Position numbers and translations under genes: made by a program
In this document: positions 44,484-52,722 of the stretch, one piece after another
Numbering within the stretch: the first letter of the stretch is position 1
Layout: every line of letters starts with the position of its first letter
DNA from: Rubritepida flocculans DSM 14296
Lineage (GTDB): Bacteria > Pseudomonadota > Alphaproteobacteria > Acetobacterales > Acetobacteraceae
DNA: 64,000 bases
Assembly (NCBI RefSeq): GCF_000425365.1
Contig: NZ_AUDH01000002.1
Span: 124,001 to 188,000, forward strand
Direction of reading: 5' to 3'
The notes under the pieces: generated by a model
Database searches by the model: none
What the model saw: only the letters and a program-made list of their open reading frames with translations
What the model was told of the DNA's origin: nothing

Positions 44484-44792
44484 TCAACCGCCCCGCGCGG
44501 GGGCGCTGAGCGCGGCGAGCCAGCCATCCGCGGTCGCCTCCAGCCGGCGCGCCGCGTCGCGCGCGGCGTGCAGGTCGGCCTCGGTGGTGGTGAGCGTGGC
44601 GCCGTACTGCTCGAAACTCGCCTCCAGCCCGGCCACAGCGCCGCCGAGCTGCCCCAGGCTCTCGCGGAACTCGGCGATGGCCTCCCGCTGCTCGGCCAGG
44701 GCGGCGTCGAGCGCGGCGAGGGCGGCGCGCAGCCGCGCCTCGTCGGAGCGCGCGGCGCGGACGGGGAAGGGCAGGATTTCGGCGCTGGGCAT
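44484..44792 (-). CDS. small coiled-coil protein, unknown function
   Basis: From ATG 44792 this is a 102-residue protein with a short N-terminal MPSAEILPFPVRAARSDEAR. A long Ala/Leu/Glu heptad-like helix then runs to near the C-terminus (APARGG). No enzyme or DNA-binding motif is seen and I do not recognise it. The frame starts at 44834 but the extra 14 residues look non-coding. An AT-rich patch with an inverted repeat lies upstream. It converges on the mlrC-like gene with 15 bp between. Confidence 0.6.
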   Translation of the reverse strand: MPSAEILPFPVRAARSDEARLRAALAALDAALAEQREAIAEFRESLGQLGGAVAGLEASFEQYGATLTTTEADLHAARDAARRLEATADGWLAALSAPARGG

Positions 44793-44843
44793 GGCGGGCT
44801 CCTCGCTCAACGCCCACCCGATAGCGCGTCTCAAAAGTTAATA

Positions 44844-44859
44844 CAAGATAAAAGTCTTG
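44844..44859. promoter_or_regulatory. AT-rich inverted repeat upstream of the coiled-coil gene
   Basis: CAAGA-TAAAAG-TCTTG lies in one of the few AT-rich patches of the window (about 44833-44870). It is 52 bp upstream of the start at 44792 and 38 bp beyond the DUF3429 stop. It could be an operator or promoter for the small gene, or a weak terminator for DUF3429. The minus strand then runs TATTAACTTTTGAG. Confidence 0.35.
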
Positions 44860-44897
44860 ATACGGCGTAAAGGCCGCCCCTGTGAACGCCGCCCCTG

Positions 44898-45338
44898 TCA
44901 GGCCGCCAGCGCCGCCAGCAGGCAGAGCGACGCCCCCGCCGAGAGCACCCAGCGCAGCAGCATGTAGCCCGGCGGCACCCAGCCCCGCGCGGCGGCCGCC
45001 TGCTCCACCCCGGCGGTGACCAGGATGCCCGCCGCCAGCAGCAGCACCGCGGGCCATTCGGGCAGCAGCAGGGCGGCCCAGCCCGCCAGGGCGGGCGCCA
45101 CGCCGAGCATCAGGCGCGGCGGGCCCGCCGCCTCCTCGCCCGGCAGCGGCCGCCAGGCGAAGCCCCAATGCACCGCGCCGAGGAAGGAGAGGATCACCGC
45201 GCCGTAGCCGATCAGCGCCCCGCGCGCGAAGCCGGTCCATGTCTCGGGGGCCGCGTGCACGGCCAGGGCGGCGGCGGCGAAGGGCAGAAGCCCGGCGAGG
45301 CCGAGCAGCCAGGCGAGGCGGGTGGAGGAGGCGTCCAT
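44898..45338 (-). CDS. DUF3429 family membrane protein
   Basis: The 146-residue protein has four to five hydrophobic segments. The DUF3429 signature is Y-G-A-V-I-L-S-F-L-G-A-V-H-W-G-F-A (about residues 46-62), and G-V-A-P-A-L-A-G-W lies further on. Function is unknown for the family. It is divergent from the CNNM/CorC gene across 67 bp. Confidence 0.85.
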   Translation of the reverse strand: MDASSTRLAWLLGLAGLLPFAAAALAVHAAPETWTGFARGALIGYGAVILSFLGAVHWGFAWRPLPGEEAAGPPRLMLGVAPALAGWAALLLPEWPAVLLLAAGILVTAGVEQAAAARGWVPPGYMLLRWVLSAGASLCLLAALAA

Positions 45339-45405
45339 GGCCCCTCCTATCGGGCGCAACCCCCCGCGCGTGCAAGCCGGGCGCGCTTCGCCTATACGCG
45401 GCGCG

Positions 45406-46746
45406 ATGGGCATGGCCGTCGAAATCCTCTTCATCCTGGGGCTGACCCTGCTCAACGGCGTCTTCGCCATGGGCGAGCTCGCCATCGTCTCCGCCCGCAA
45501 GCCGCGGCTGCTGGCGCTGGAGCGGCGCGGCAGCCCGGGCGCCGCCGCCGCCCTGCGGCTGCAGGAGGATCCGCACCGCTTTCTCCCCACCGTGCAGGTG
45601 GGCATCACGCTGGTGGGCATCCTGGCCGGCGTGTTCGGCGGCGCGGCGCTGGCCGGGCCGCTCGGCGAGTGGCTGGAGGCGCTGCCCTGGGTGCGCGGCT
45701 TCGGCCAGGCGCTCGCCTTCGGCCTGGTCGTCGTCGCCATCACCTATGTGAACCTGATCCTGGGCGAGCTGGTGCCCAAGCAGCTCGCCCTGCGCAACCC
45801 CGAGGCGGTGGCGGTGCTGCTCGCCCGGCCGCTCACCGCGCTCTCGCGCCTCACCGCGCCCTTCATCTGGCTGCTCTCGCGCTCCTCCGGCCTGATCCTG
45901 CGCCTCTTCGGCGCCCCCCCGGCCGAGCAGGGCGTGACGGAGGAGGAGGTGAAGGCCGTCGTCGCCGAGGGGGTGGAGGCCGGCGCGCTGGAGCAGAACG
46001 AGCGGCAGATGATCGAGCGCGTGCTGCGCCTCGCCGACCGGCCCGTACGCGCGCTGATGACGCCGCGCACCGAGGTGGCCTGGCTCGACCGCCACGCGCC
46101 GCCCGAGGCCATCGCCGCCGCGCTGCGCGCCGAGAACCTGACGCGCTTCGTGGTGGCCGAGGGGCGGGTGGACAATGTGGTGGGCGTGGTGGCGGTGAAG
46201 GATCTGCTCGACCAGCTCCTCTCCGGCGCGCCGCTCTCCATCGCGGCCGCGCTGCGCCAGCCCATGGTGCTGCCCGACAACCTCTCCGCCCTCGATGCGC
46301 TGGAACGGCTGCGCGCCGATGCGCTGGGGCTTGCGCTCGTGCTCGACGAATACGGCAGCTTCGAGGGGGTGGTCACCGCCTCGGACCTGCTGGAGGCCAT
46401 CGTGGGCGAGCTCGGCCCCGCCCCGGAATCGGGCAAGGCGGTGGCGGTGCAGCGGGCCGACGGCTCGCTGCTGCTCGATGGCATGATGGCGCTGGACGAG
46501 CTGCGCGAGCGGCTCGCGGATTTCGAGCCGCCCCCGCAATCGGCCGCCTATCACACGGTGGCGGGGCTCATGCTCGCGCTGCTGCAACGCATCCCGCGCG
46601 AGGGGGACCGCATCGCCCATTCGGGCTGGCGCTTCGAGATCCTGGACATGGACGGCCGGCGCGTGGACAAGGTGCTGGCCGTGCGGGAGGACAGCCTGCC
46701 CGAGGCGACTATTTCGCCGCCGCCCCCTTCGCGAGCGGCGGAATGA
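45406..46746 (+). CDS. CNNM/CorC-type hemolysin-family transporter with CBS pair
   Basis: The 446-residue protein has an N-terminal DUF21/CNNM membrane domain (about 1-190, including FAMGELAIVSARKPRLLALE). A tandem CBS pair (about 215-335, with V-R-A-L-M-T-P-R-T-E and DEYGSFEGVVTASDLLEAIVGE) and a C-terminal CorC_HlyC domain (about 355-430) follow. Members are linked to Mg2+ or Co2+ efflux. The stop lies 37 bp inside the convergent gpt gene, so the two coding regions overlap tail to tail. Confidence 0.92.
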   Translation: MGMAVEILFILGLTLLNGVFAMGELAIVSARKPRLLALERRGSPGAAAALRLQEDPHRFLPTVQVGITLVGILAGVFGGAALAGPLGEWLEALPWVRGFGQALAFGLVVVAITYVNLILGELVPKQLALRNPEAVAVLLARPLTALSRLTAPFIWLLSRSSGLILRLFGAPPAEQGVTEEEVKAVVAEGVEAGALEQNERQMIERVLRLADRPVRALMTPRTEVAWLDRHAPPEAIAAALRAENLTRFVVAEGRVDNVVGVVAVKDLLDQLLSGAPLSIAAALRQPMVLPDNLSALDALERLRADALGLALVLDEYGSFEGVVTASDLLEAIVGELGPAPESGKAVAVQRADGSLLLDGMMALDELRERLADFEPPPQSAAYHTVAGLMLALLQRIPREGDRIAHSGWRFEILDMDGRRVDKVLAVREDSLPEATISPPPPSRAAE

Positions 46747-47188
46747 ACTGCGGCTCCGTGTCCCAGGGGAAGAGGATCCAGGTGTCCTGGCTCACCTCGG
46801 TGACGAAGCTGTCCACCAGCGGCTTGCCGGCGGGCTTGGCGTAGATGGTGGCGAAATGCGCGCCGGGCAGCATGGCGCGCACCACCTTCGCGGTGGTGCC
46901 CGTGTCCACCAGGTCGTCCACCAGCAGCCAGCCCGTGCCGTCGCCCGCGGCGGAGGGGGGCTTGGCCACCCGGGGTTCGCCGCGCGTCTCCTCGTCATAG
47001 GTGATGACGCTGACCGTCTCGATCACCCGGCATTCCAGCTCGCGCGCGATGATGGCGGCCGGCATCAGCCCGCCGCGGGTGATGGCCACCACGCCCTTGA
47101 AGGGGCCCTTCTCCATCAGCCGCCAGGCCAGGGCCTTGGCGTCGCGGTGCAACTGCTCCCAGCCGACGGTGTAGTAGCGCGTGGCCAT
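46709..47188 (-). CDS. gpt: xanthine phosphoribosyltransferase
   Basis: The 159-residue purine-salvage enzyme converts xanthine or guanine to the nucleotide with PRPP. The PRPP-binding motif is LLVDDLVDTGTTAKVVR (about 91-107). V-V-A-I-T-R-G-G-L-M-P-A forms the PPi loop region. ATG 47188 gives MATRYYTVGWEQLHRDAKAL, a good family start. Its last 38 bp overlap the convergent CNNM gene. It begins 1 bp after the csaA stop. Confidence 0.93.
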   Translation of the reverse strand: MATRYYTVGWEQLHRDAKALAWRLMEKGPFKGVVAITRGGLMPAAIIARELECRVIETVSVITYDEETRGEPRVAKPPSAAGDGTGWLLVDDLVDTGTTAKVVRAMLPGAHFATIYAKPAGKPLVDSFVTEVSQDTWILFPWDTEPQFIPPLAKGAAAK

Positions 47189-47189
47189 C

Positions 47190-47531
47190 TCACTGCATCC
47201 TTCCGCCATCGGGGACAGGGAAATCCGGCCGGATCAGCACCACCGCGCCGTTCTCGTCCGGCAGGCCGAGCACCAGCACCTCCGAAAGGAAGGGGCCGAT
47301 CTGGCGCGGCGGGAAATTCACCACCGCGAGCACCTGCCGGCCGATCAGCCGGTCCGGGCTGTAGTGGACGGTGATCTGCGCGGAGCTTTTCCGCACCCCG
47401 ATCTCGCCCCCGAAATCCACCCAGAGCTGGATCGCGGGCTTGCGCGCCTCGGGGAAGGGGCGCGCGTCCACCACCGTGCCCACGCGGATATCCACCCGCT
47501 CGAAATCGGCCCAGGCGATGGTCTGGCTCAT
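47190..47531 (-). CDS. csaA: CsaA-like tRNA-binding protein
   Basis: The 113-residue protein is an OB-fold tRNA-binding domain of the CsaA group: F-E-R-V-D-I-R-V-G-T-V-V-D-A, V-R-K-S-S-A-Q-I-T, V-N-F-P-P-R-Q-I-G and the terminal L-I-R-P-D-F-P-V-P-D-G-G. CsaA has export-chaperone-like activity in Bacillus. Here its role is unknown. ATG 47531 is used because residues upstream in the open frame lack similarity. It is tightly linked to gpt. Confidence 0.92.
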   Translation of the reverse strand: MSQTIAWADFERVDIRVGTVVDARPFPEARKPAIQLWVDFGGEIGVRKSSAQITVHYSPDRLIGRQVLAVVNFPPRQIGPFLSEVLVLGLPDENGAVVLIRPDFPVPDGGRMQ

Positions 47532-47673
47532 GGGCGGGCGCGGTAGCAGGGGCGCGCCGGGCCGGGAAGGGGGGAGGGGCGCCTGCCCGGGCATGGACGC
47601 GCGCGCGCGCGGGCGTATGGTGCGGCCCCGAAACACCCGCTCACGGGCCGGGAACGGCGAGGGACCACAGATC

Positions 47674-49278
47674 ATGCGCGACTTCCACCTGCCCGGGCGC
47701 AGCCCGGTGATCGCCGCCCGCGGCATGGCGGCGACCTCCATGCCCGCCGCCTCCCTCGCCGCCGTCGAGGTGCTGAAGGCCGGCGGCAATGCGCTGGATG
47801 CGGCCATCGCCGCGGTGGCGCTGCTCGGCGTCATCGAGCCGCAGAGCACCGGCATCGGCGGCGACTGCTTCTGCCTCTACGCGCCGGCCGGCACGGGCCA
47901 GGTGATCGCGCTCAACGGCTCGGGCCGCGCGCCGGCGGCCGCCACGCCCGAGGCGCTGCGCGCGGCGGGGCTGTCGAAGATGCTCAACACCTCCGCCCAT
48001 TCCGTGACCATCCCGGGCGCGGTGGCCGCCTGGCAGGCGCTGAACGCCGCCTATGGCCGCAAGGAGCTCGGCTATCTGCTGCAGCCCGCCATCCGCGCCG
48101 CCGAGCAGGGCTTCCACGTCCACGCCCGCGTCGCGCATGACTGGGCCGAGGCGGCGGAGAAGCTCGCGCTGCAGGAGGCGGCGAAGCGCCACTACCTGCC
48201 CGGCGGCCGCGCCCCGCGCATGGGCGAGAAGATCGCCTTCCCCGCGCTCGCCGCCACGCTGCGCGCCATCGCCGAGCGCGGCGCGCGCGCCTTCTACGAG
48301 GGCGAGATCGCGGCCGACATGGTGGCCACGCTGCGCGCCGCGGGCGGGCTGCACCGGGAGGAGGATTTCGCCGCCGGCCTGTTCGCGGCGGAGTATGTGA
48401 CGCCCATCTCGCGCCGCTGGAAGGGCATGGAGATCTTCGAGTGCCCGCCCAACGGCACGGGCATCATCGCGCTGATGATGCTCGGGCTGCTCGAGGGCTT
48501 CGGCCCGCCCGAGGGCGGGCCGCTCGGCGTGCGGCGCTTCCACCGCCACATCGAGGCCGCGCGCCTCGCCTACCGCGACCGCGACGCCTTCATCGCCGAC
48601 CCCGCGCAGGTGGAGGTGCCGGTCGCGCATCTGCTCTCGGACGACTATCTGCGCGCGCTGGCGCGCAACATCCGCGACGAGGCGGCGATGGCCGAGCTGC
48701 CGCCGGCCGGGGAGCCGCTGTTCCCCGTGCATGCGGACACCGTCTATCTCTGCGTGGTGGATGAGGAGGGCAACGCCTGCTCCTTCATCAACTCGCTGTT
48801 CGAAAGCTTCGGCTCCGGCCTGCTCGCGGAGAAGAGCGGCGTGATGCTGCACAACCGCGGCTTCGGCTTCCGGCTGCAGGAGGGGCACCCCAACTGCATC
48901 GCGCCCAACAAGCGGCCCATGCACACCATCATCCCCGGCATGGCGATGCGGGATGGCCAGGCGCTGATGCCCTTCGGCGTGATGGGCGGGCATTTCCAGC
49001 CCATGGGCCAGACCCTGCTGCTGACCAACCTCTTCGAGTTCGGGATGGACGTGCAGGAGGCGCTGGACGCCCCGCGCCTCTTCCCGCGCGATGGCCAGGT
49101 GCAGGTGGAGCGCGGCATCGGCGCCGAGGTGGTGAAGGGACTCGCGGCGCTCGGCCATTCCTGCATCGCCTGGGACAAGCCGCATGGCGGGGGCCAGGCC
49201 ATCCTGATCGACCGCGCGCGCGGCTGCCTGATCGGCGGCAGCGATCCGCGCAAGGATGGCTGCGTGATCGGATACTGA
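47674..49278 (+). CDS. gamma-glutamyltransferase family protein
   Basis: The 534-residue Ntn-hydrolase matches the GGT family: A-A-G-M-A-A-T-S-M-P-like N-terminus, G-G-N-A-L-D-A-A-I-A-A, and G-I-G-G-D-C-F. The nucleophile is Thr356 at the self-cleavage site (HADTVYLCVVDEEGNACSFI). There is no signal peptide, which suggests a cytoplasmic member, as in many alphaproteobacterial paralogues of unknown acyl specificity. It is followed by a strong hairpin and the amidase gene. Confidence 0.9.
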   Translation: MRDFHLPGRSPVIAARGMAATSMPAASLAAVEVLKAGGNALDAAIAAVALLGVIEPQSTGIGGDCFCLYAPAGTGQVIALNGSGRAPAAATPEALRAAGLSKMLNTSAHSVTIPGAVAAWQALNAAYGRKELGYLLQPAIRAAEQGFHVHARVAHDWAEAAEKLALQEAAKRHYLPGGRAPRMGEKIAFPALAATLRAIAERGARAFYEGEIAADMVATLRAAGGLHREEDFAAGLFAAEYVTPISRRWKGMEIFECPPNGTGIIALMMLGLLEGFGPPEGGPLGVRRFHRHIEAARLAYRDRDAFIADPAQVEVPVAHLLSDDYLRALARNIRDEAAMAELPPAGEPLFPVHADTVYLCVVDEEGNACSFINSLFESFGSGLLAEKSGVMLHNRGFGFRLQEGHPNCIAPNKRPMHTIIPGMAMRDGQALMPFGVMGGHFQPMGQTLLLTNLFEFGMDVQEALDAPRLFPRDGQVQVERGIGAEVVKGLAALGHSCIAWDKPHGGGQAILIDRARGCLIGGSDPRKDGCVIGY

Positions 49279-49313
49279 CGCCCCCCTCGCGGGACGAGGG
49301 CGAGGGTGCTTTG

Positions 49314-49339
49314 CTCGGGAGCGACGCATCGCTCCCGAG
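49314..49339 (+). promoter_or_regulatory. perfect 11-bp hairpin at the amidase ribosome-binding site
   Basis: CTCGGGAGCGA - CGCA - TCGCTCCCGAG forms a perfect stem between the GGT stop (49278) and the amidase ATG (49349). Its right arm ends in GAG of the likely Shine-Dalgarno GAGGA (49337-49341), so folding would sequester it in part. No T-tract follows, so it could be a translational switch or an attenuator rather than a simple terminator. TGCTTTGCTC (49307-49316) in front of it recurs inverted in the 42.8-kb repeat spacer. Confidence 0.6.
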
Positions 49340-49348
49340 GAAGCCCTG

Positions 49349-50845
49349 ATGACCGAACCCTGCGAACTCCCCGCCGTCGCCGCGCGCCGCCTGATCGGGC
49401 GGAAGAAGCTCTCGCCGGTCGAGCTGCTCGAGTCCTGCCTCGCGCGCATCGGGGCGGTGAACCACGCGGTGAACGCGATGACCGCGATGGATGTGGAGGG
49501 TGCGCGCGCCGCCGCCCGCGCCGCCGAGGCCGCGGTGATGAAGGGCGAGCGGCTGGGGCCGCTGCACGGGCTGCCGCTCGGCATCAAGGATCTGGAGGCG
49601 ACGAAGGGGCTGCGCACCACCTGGGGCAGCCTGCTCTTCAAGGACCATGTGCCGGCCGAGGACGAGGGCATGGTGCGCCGGCTGCGCGAGGCCGGCGGCA
49701 TCGTGCTCGGCAAGACCAACGTGCCCGAGTTCGGCCTGGGCGCGAACACGCGCAACGCCGTCTATGGCGCCACGGGCAACGCCTTCGACCCGGCCTTCAA
49801 CGCGGCCGGCTCCTCCGGCGGCTCGGCCGTGGCGCTGGCCTGCGACATGGTGCCGCTCGCCTCCGGCTCCGACACGGGGGGCAGCCTGCGCAACCCCGCC
49901 GCCTTCAACGGCATCGTGGGCTATCGCCCCTCGGCGGGCCTGGTGCCCAACGAGCGGCGCGGGCATGGCTGGAACGTGCTCTCCGTGCTCGGCCCCATGG
50001 CGCGCGACGTGCCGGACCTCTGCCTCATGCTCTCGGCCATGGCCGGCGACGACGCGGACGATCCGCTCGCCTACACGCTGCACGCGCGCACCGTGCGCGG
50101 CGAGCCCGCCCTCTACTTCCCGCCGCGGCAGATCGACCTCTCCACCCTGCGCCTCGCCGCGACGGAGGATTTCAACTCCGCGCTGGTGGAGGGCGTGGTG
50201 CGGCGCAAGTTCCGCCGCATCGTGGAGGCGTGCGGCGCCCTCTTCACGCGGGTGGAGACGGCGAGCCCGGACGTGACCGGCGGCGACGAGGCCTTCGAGG
50301 TGCTGCGCGCCTCGGGCGTGCTCGCTGCGCATGGCGAGAGGGTGAAGCGCCATCCCGAGCTCTGCGGGCCCAACATGCACGCGAATGTCGAGGAGGGGCT
50401 GCGCTACAGCCTGGCCGACCAGGCGCGCGCGGCCACGCTGCAGACCAACATCTACCGCGCCTTCCAGCGCTTCTTCGCGCGCCACGACGTGCTGATCACG
50501 CCCGCCATCACCACGAGCCCCCGCCCCTGGCGCGAGCTCTACCCCGCCGAGATCGACGGGCAGCGCACGCGCAGCTACTTCCACTGGCTGGCGCTGGCCT
50601 ACTACGTCACGCTCACCGGGCATCCGGCGGTGAGCCTGCCCGTGGGGCGCGACGAGAAGGGCTTCCCCTTCGGCCTGCAGATCGTGGGCCCGCGCGGGGG
50701 CGACGCCTTCGTGCTCGGCGTGGCGGCGGCGCTGGAGGAGGCCTTCGCGGGCGATGCCGAGTTCGGCCGGCCGAAGCCCGACCTCGCGGCGCTGAAGGCC
50801 GCGGGGCCGATCAGCGCGATGGAGGGGTTCCTCGGCTTCGGCTGA
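49349..50845 (+). CDS. amidase signature family protein
   Basis: The 498-residue enzyme has the Ser-cisSer-Lys set: Lys80 in PLGIKD, Ser155 in AAGSSGGSAVA and nucleophile Ser179 in GSDTGGSLRNPA. The 75- and 24-residue spacing is canonical. It is not GatA. The GatB/C genes are absent and the C-terminal half resembles catabolic amidases. Substrate unknown. It is downstream of a GGT-like gene and near ABC oligopeptide ATPases, consistent with amide or peptide salvage. Confidence 0.92.
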   Translation: MTEPCELPAVAARRLIGRKKLSPVELLESCLARIGAVNHAVNAMTAMDVEGARAAARAAEAAVMKGERLGPLHGLPLGIKDLEATKGLRTTWGSLLFKDHVPAEDEGMVRRLREAGGIVLGKTNVPEFGLGANTRNAVYGATGNAFDPAFNAAGSSGGSAVALACDMVPLASGSDTGGSLRNPAAFNGIVGYRPSAGLVPNERRGHGWNVLSVLGPMARDVPDLCLMLSAMAGDDADDPLAYTLHARTVRGEPALYFPPRQIDLSTLRLAATEDFNSALVEGVVRRKFRRIVEACGALFTRVETASPDVTGGDEAFEVLRASGVLAAHGERVKRHPELCGPNMHANVEEGLRYSLADQARAATLQTNIYRAFQRFFARHDVLITPAITTSPRPWRELYPAEIDGQRTRSYFHWLALAYYVTLTGHPAVSLPVGRDEKGFPFGLQIVGPRGGDAFVLGVAAALEEAFAGDAEFGRPKPDLAALKAAGPISAMEGFLGFG

Positions 50846-50854
50846 AACCCAGCC

Positions 50855-51109
50855 TCACCAGTAGCGCGGGCGCGGCGGGCCCCAGGCGTAATGCGGCCGG
50901 TGATAGACGGGCCGCCCATAGCCCCAGCCGGGGCCGCGCGGCGCGTGGTAGCGCGGCTGGTTCGCCGCGACGATGGCCGCCCCGGCCACGGCGCCGATCC
51001 CCGCGCCGAGCAGCCCGGTGGCGACCGGGTCCACATTGCCATAGGGGTCGGTGCAGGCCGCGGTGCCAAGCGCGGCGGCGAGCAGGGCGGGGAGAAGGAG
51101 CTTGCGCAT
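50855..51109 (-). CDS. small glycine-zipper lipoprotein
   Basis: The 84-residue lipoprotein starts MRKLLLPALLAAALGTAACT with the lipobox Cys at about 19. A glycine-zipper-like segment (GLLGAGIGAVAGAAIVAANQ) and a Tyr/Pro/His-rich tail (HRPHYAWGPPRPRYW) follow. It is probably an outer-membrane or envelope lipoprotein of unknown role. It converges on the amidase gene. Confidence 0.75.
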   Translation of the reverse strand: MRKLLLPALLAAALGTAACTDPYGNVDPVATGLLGAGIGAVAGAAIVAANQPRYHAPRGPGWGYGRPVYHRPHYAWGPPRPRYW

Positions 51110-51257
51110 GGGGGGGCCTCCGGACGCCGGCATCCTATTCCCTGACTCGGGGCCGTTTCGGGGAAGGATTGCGGCGGGCTTGCGCCGATCATGGCCGCCC
51201 CATGGCGGCCCCCCGCCGGGCCTGCGCGCCGGGGCGAAGGCGTTGCCCCCGCCGGGC

Positions 51258-51509
51258 CTACCGCGCGGCGGAGAAGGCATTGAACGTCTGCAGCGTGTAG
51301 GTGTCCTTCACCCCCGGCACGCTCTGCACCTTCTCGACCACGAACAGCCCGATGTCCTGGTCCGGCTCCAGATAGAACTTCCCGAGCAGGTCGTACTGGC
51401 CGGAAATGGAGTGCATCTCGGAGAGCTCGGCGATGCTGTCGGCCATCTCCCGGGCCACCCGGTAGGCCTGGCCCATCTCGCACTTGATCATGACGAAGAT
51501 CGCCCGCAT
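51258..51509 (-). CDS. stand-alone Lrp/AsnC ligand-binding domain (RAM) protein
   Basis: The 83-residue protein is the C-terminal alpha/beta domain of Lrp/AsnC regulators without the helix-turn-helix: [20 protein letters not shown] through [12 protein letters not shown] to [12 protein letters not shown]. Such stand-alone domains form amino-acid-binding oligomers of unclear function. It is divergent from the ABC ATPase genes (151 bp). The 148 bp between it and the lipoprotein hold a GC-rich inverted repeat (GGCCGCC-4-GGCGGCC, 51193-51210). Confidence 0.88.
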   Translation of the reverse strand: MRAIFVMIKCEMGQAYRVAREMADSIAELSEMHSISGQYDLLGKFYLEPDQDIGLFVVEKVQSVPGVKDTYTLQTFNAFSAAR

Positions 51510-51660
51510 CGCCGCCTCCTGTCGCGGGGCGAGATTGCCGCGCGGCCGGGCGGGCGTCCATGCCCGCTGCACCCGGAGCGGGCAGGGGCGGCGCGGCGCG
51601 GCGGAGGGCGGGGGCGGCGGGCCGCTTGCGGGGGCGGCCGCCCGCGCCCACTCTGCGCGC

Positions 51661-52722
51661 ATGAGCCTTCCGCAACCCGCGCCAGACCGCGGCGGCCCCG
51701 CGCAGCCCCTCCTCGCGCTCGAGGGGCTGGTCAAGCATTTCCCGCTGAAGGGCGGGCTGTTCGGCCGCACCCGTGCGGTGGTGCGCGCGGTGGATGGGGT
51801 GAGCTTCACGGTGGCGAAGGGCGAGACGCTCGGCATCGTGGGCGAGAGCGGCTGCGGCAAATCCACCACCGCCCGGCTGCTGATGCGGCTGATGGAGCCC
51901 GACGCGGGCAGCATGATCTTCGACGGCGAGCCGGTGGGCGAGAACGAGCAGGCCGGCGGCGTCTCGCTGCGCGACTATCGCCGCCAGGTGCAGATGGTGT
52001 TCCAGGACAGCTACGCCTCGCTCAACCCGCGCCTGCCCATCGAGGAGAGCATCGCCTTCGGCCCGCGCGTGCATGGGCTGCCGGCGGGCGAGGCGGTGCA
52101 GCGCGCGCGGGAGTTGCTGGGCGCCGTCGGCCTCGCGCCCGAGAGCTTCGCCCGCCGCTACCCGCACGAGCTTTCGGGCGGCCAGCGCCAGCGGGTGAAC
52201 ATCGCCCGCGCGCTGGCGCTGCGCCCGCGCCTCGTGATCCTGGACGAGCCGGTCTCCGCCCTCGACAAGTCGGTGGAGGCGCAGGTGCTGAACCTGCTGG
52301 TGGACCTCAAGGAGGGCTTCGGCCTCACCTACGTCTTCATCAGCCACGACCTCAACGTGGTGCAGTACATCAGCGACCGCGTGCTGGTGATGTATCTGGG
52401 CGAGGTGGCGGAGATGGGCCCCGTGGGCGCGATCTACGACCGCCCGGCGCACCCCTACACCCAGGCCCTGCTGGCTTCGCGGCCCTCGATGGACCCGGCG
52501 CGCCGCCGCACGAAGCCGCCCCTGACGGGCGATCCGCCCAACCCCGTCAACCCGCCCTCGGGCTGCCGCTTCCGCACCCGCTGCCCGCATGCCGAGGAGG
52601 TCTGCGCCGCGCGCAAGCCGAACATGGCCGCGCTGGGCGAGGGGCATGTCGCGGCCTGCCACATGGCCGATCCGGCCAGCGGCCACTCCAAGGCCGGTTC
52701 GGCGCTGGAGGCGGTGGCGTGA
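51661..52722 (+). CDS. oligopeptide/dipeptide ABC transporter ATP-binding protein (DppF/OppF-like)
   Basis: The 353-residue ATPase has Walker [11 protein letters not shown], the Q-loop V-F-Q-D, signature L-S-G-G-Q-R-Q-R, Walker B L-V-I-L-D-E-P and the H-loop. The C-terminal oligopeptide-transporter extension [10 protein letters not shown] is also present. The ATG at 51661 is used because the upstream frame is noncoding. It overlaps the next ATPase gene (GTGA). No permease or receptor genes are adjacent, and the F-then-D order is reversed relative to usual operons. Confidence 0.93.
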   Translation: MSLPQPAPDRGGPAQPLLALEGLVKHFPLKGGLFGRTRAVVRAVDGVSFTVAKGETLGIVGESGCGKSTTARLLMRLMEPDAGSMIFDGEPVGENEQAGGVSLRDYRRQVQMVFQDSYASLNPRLPIEESIAFGPRVHGLPAGEAVQRARELLGAVGLAPESFARRYPHELSGGQRQRVNIARALALRPRLVILDEPVSALDKSVEAQVLNLLVDLKEGFGLTYVFISHDLNVVQYISDRVLVMYLGEVAEMGPVGAIYDRPAHPYTQALLASRPSMDPARRRTKPPLTGDPPNPVNPPSGCRFRTRCPHAEEVCAARKPNMAALGEGHVAACHMADPASGHSKAGSALEAVA

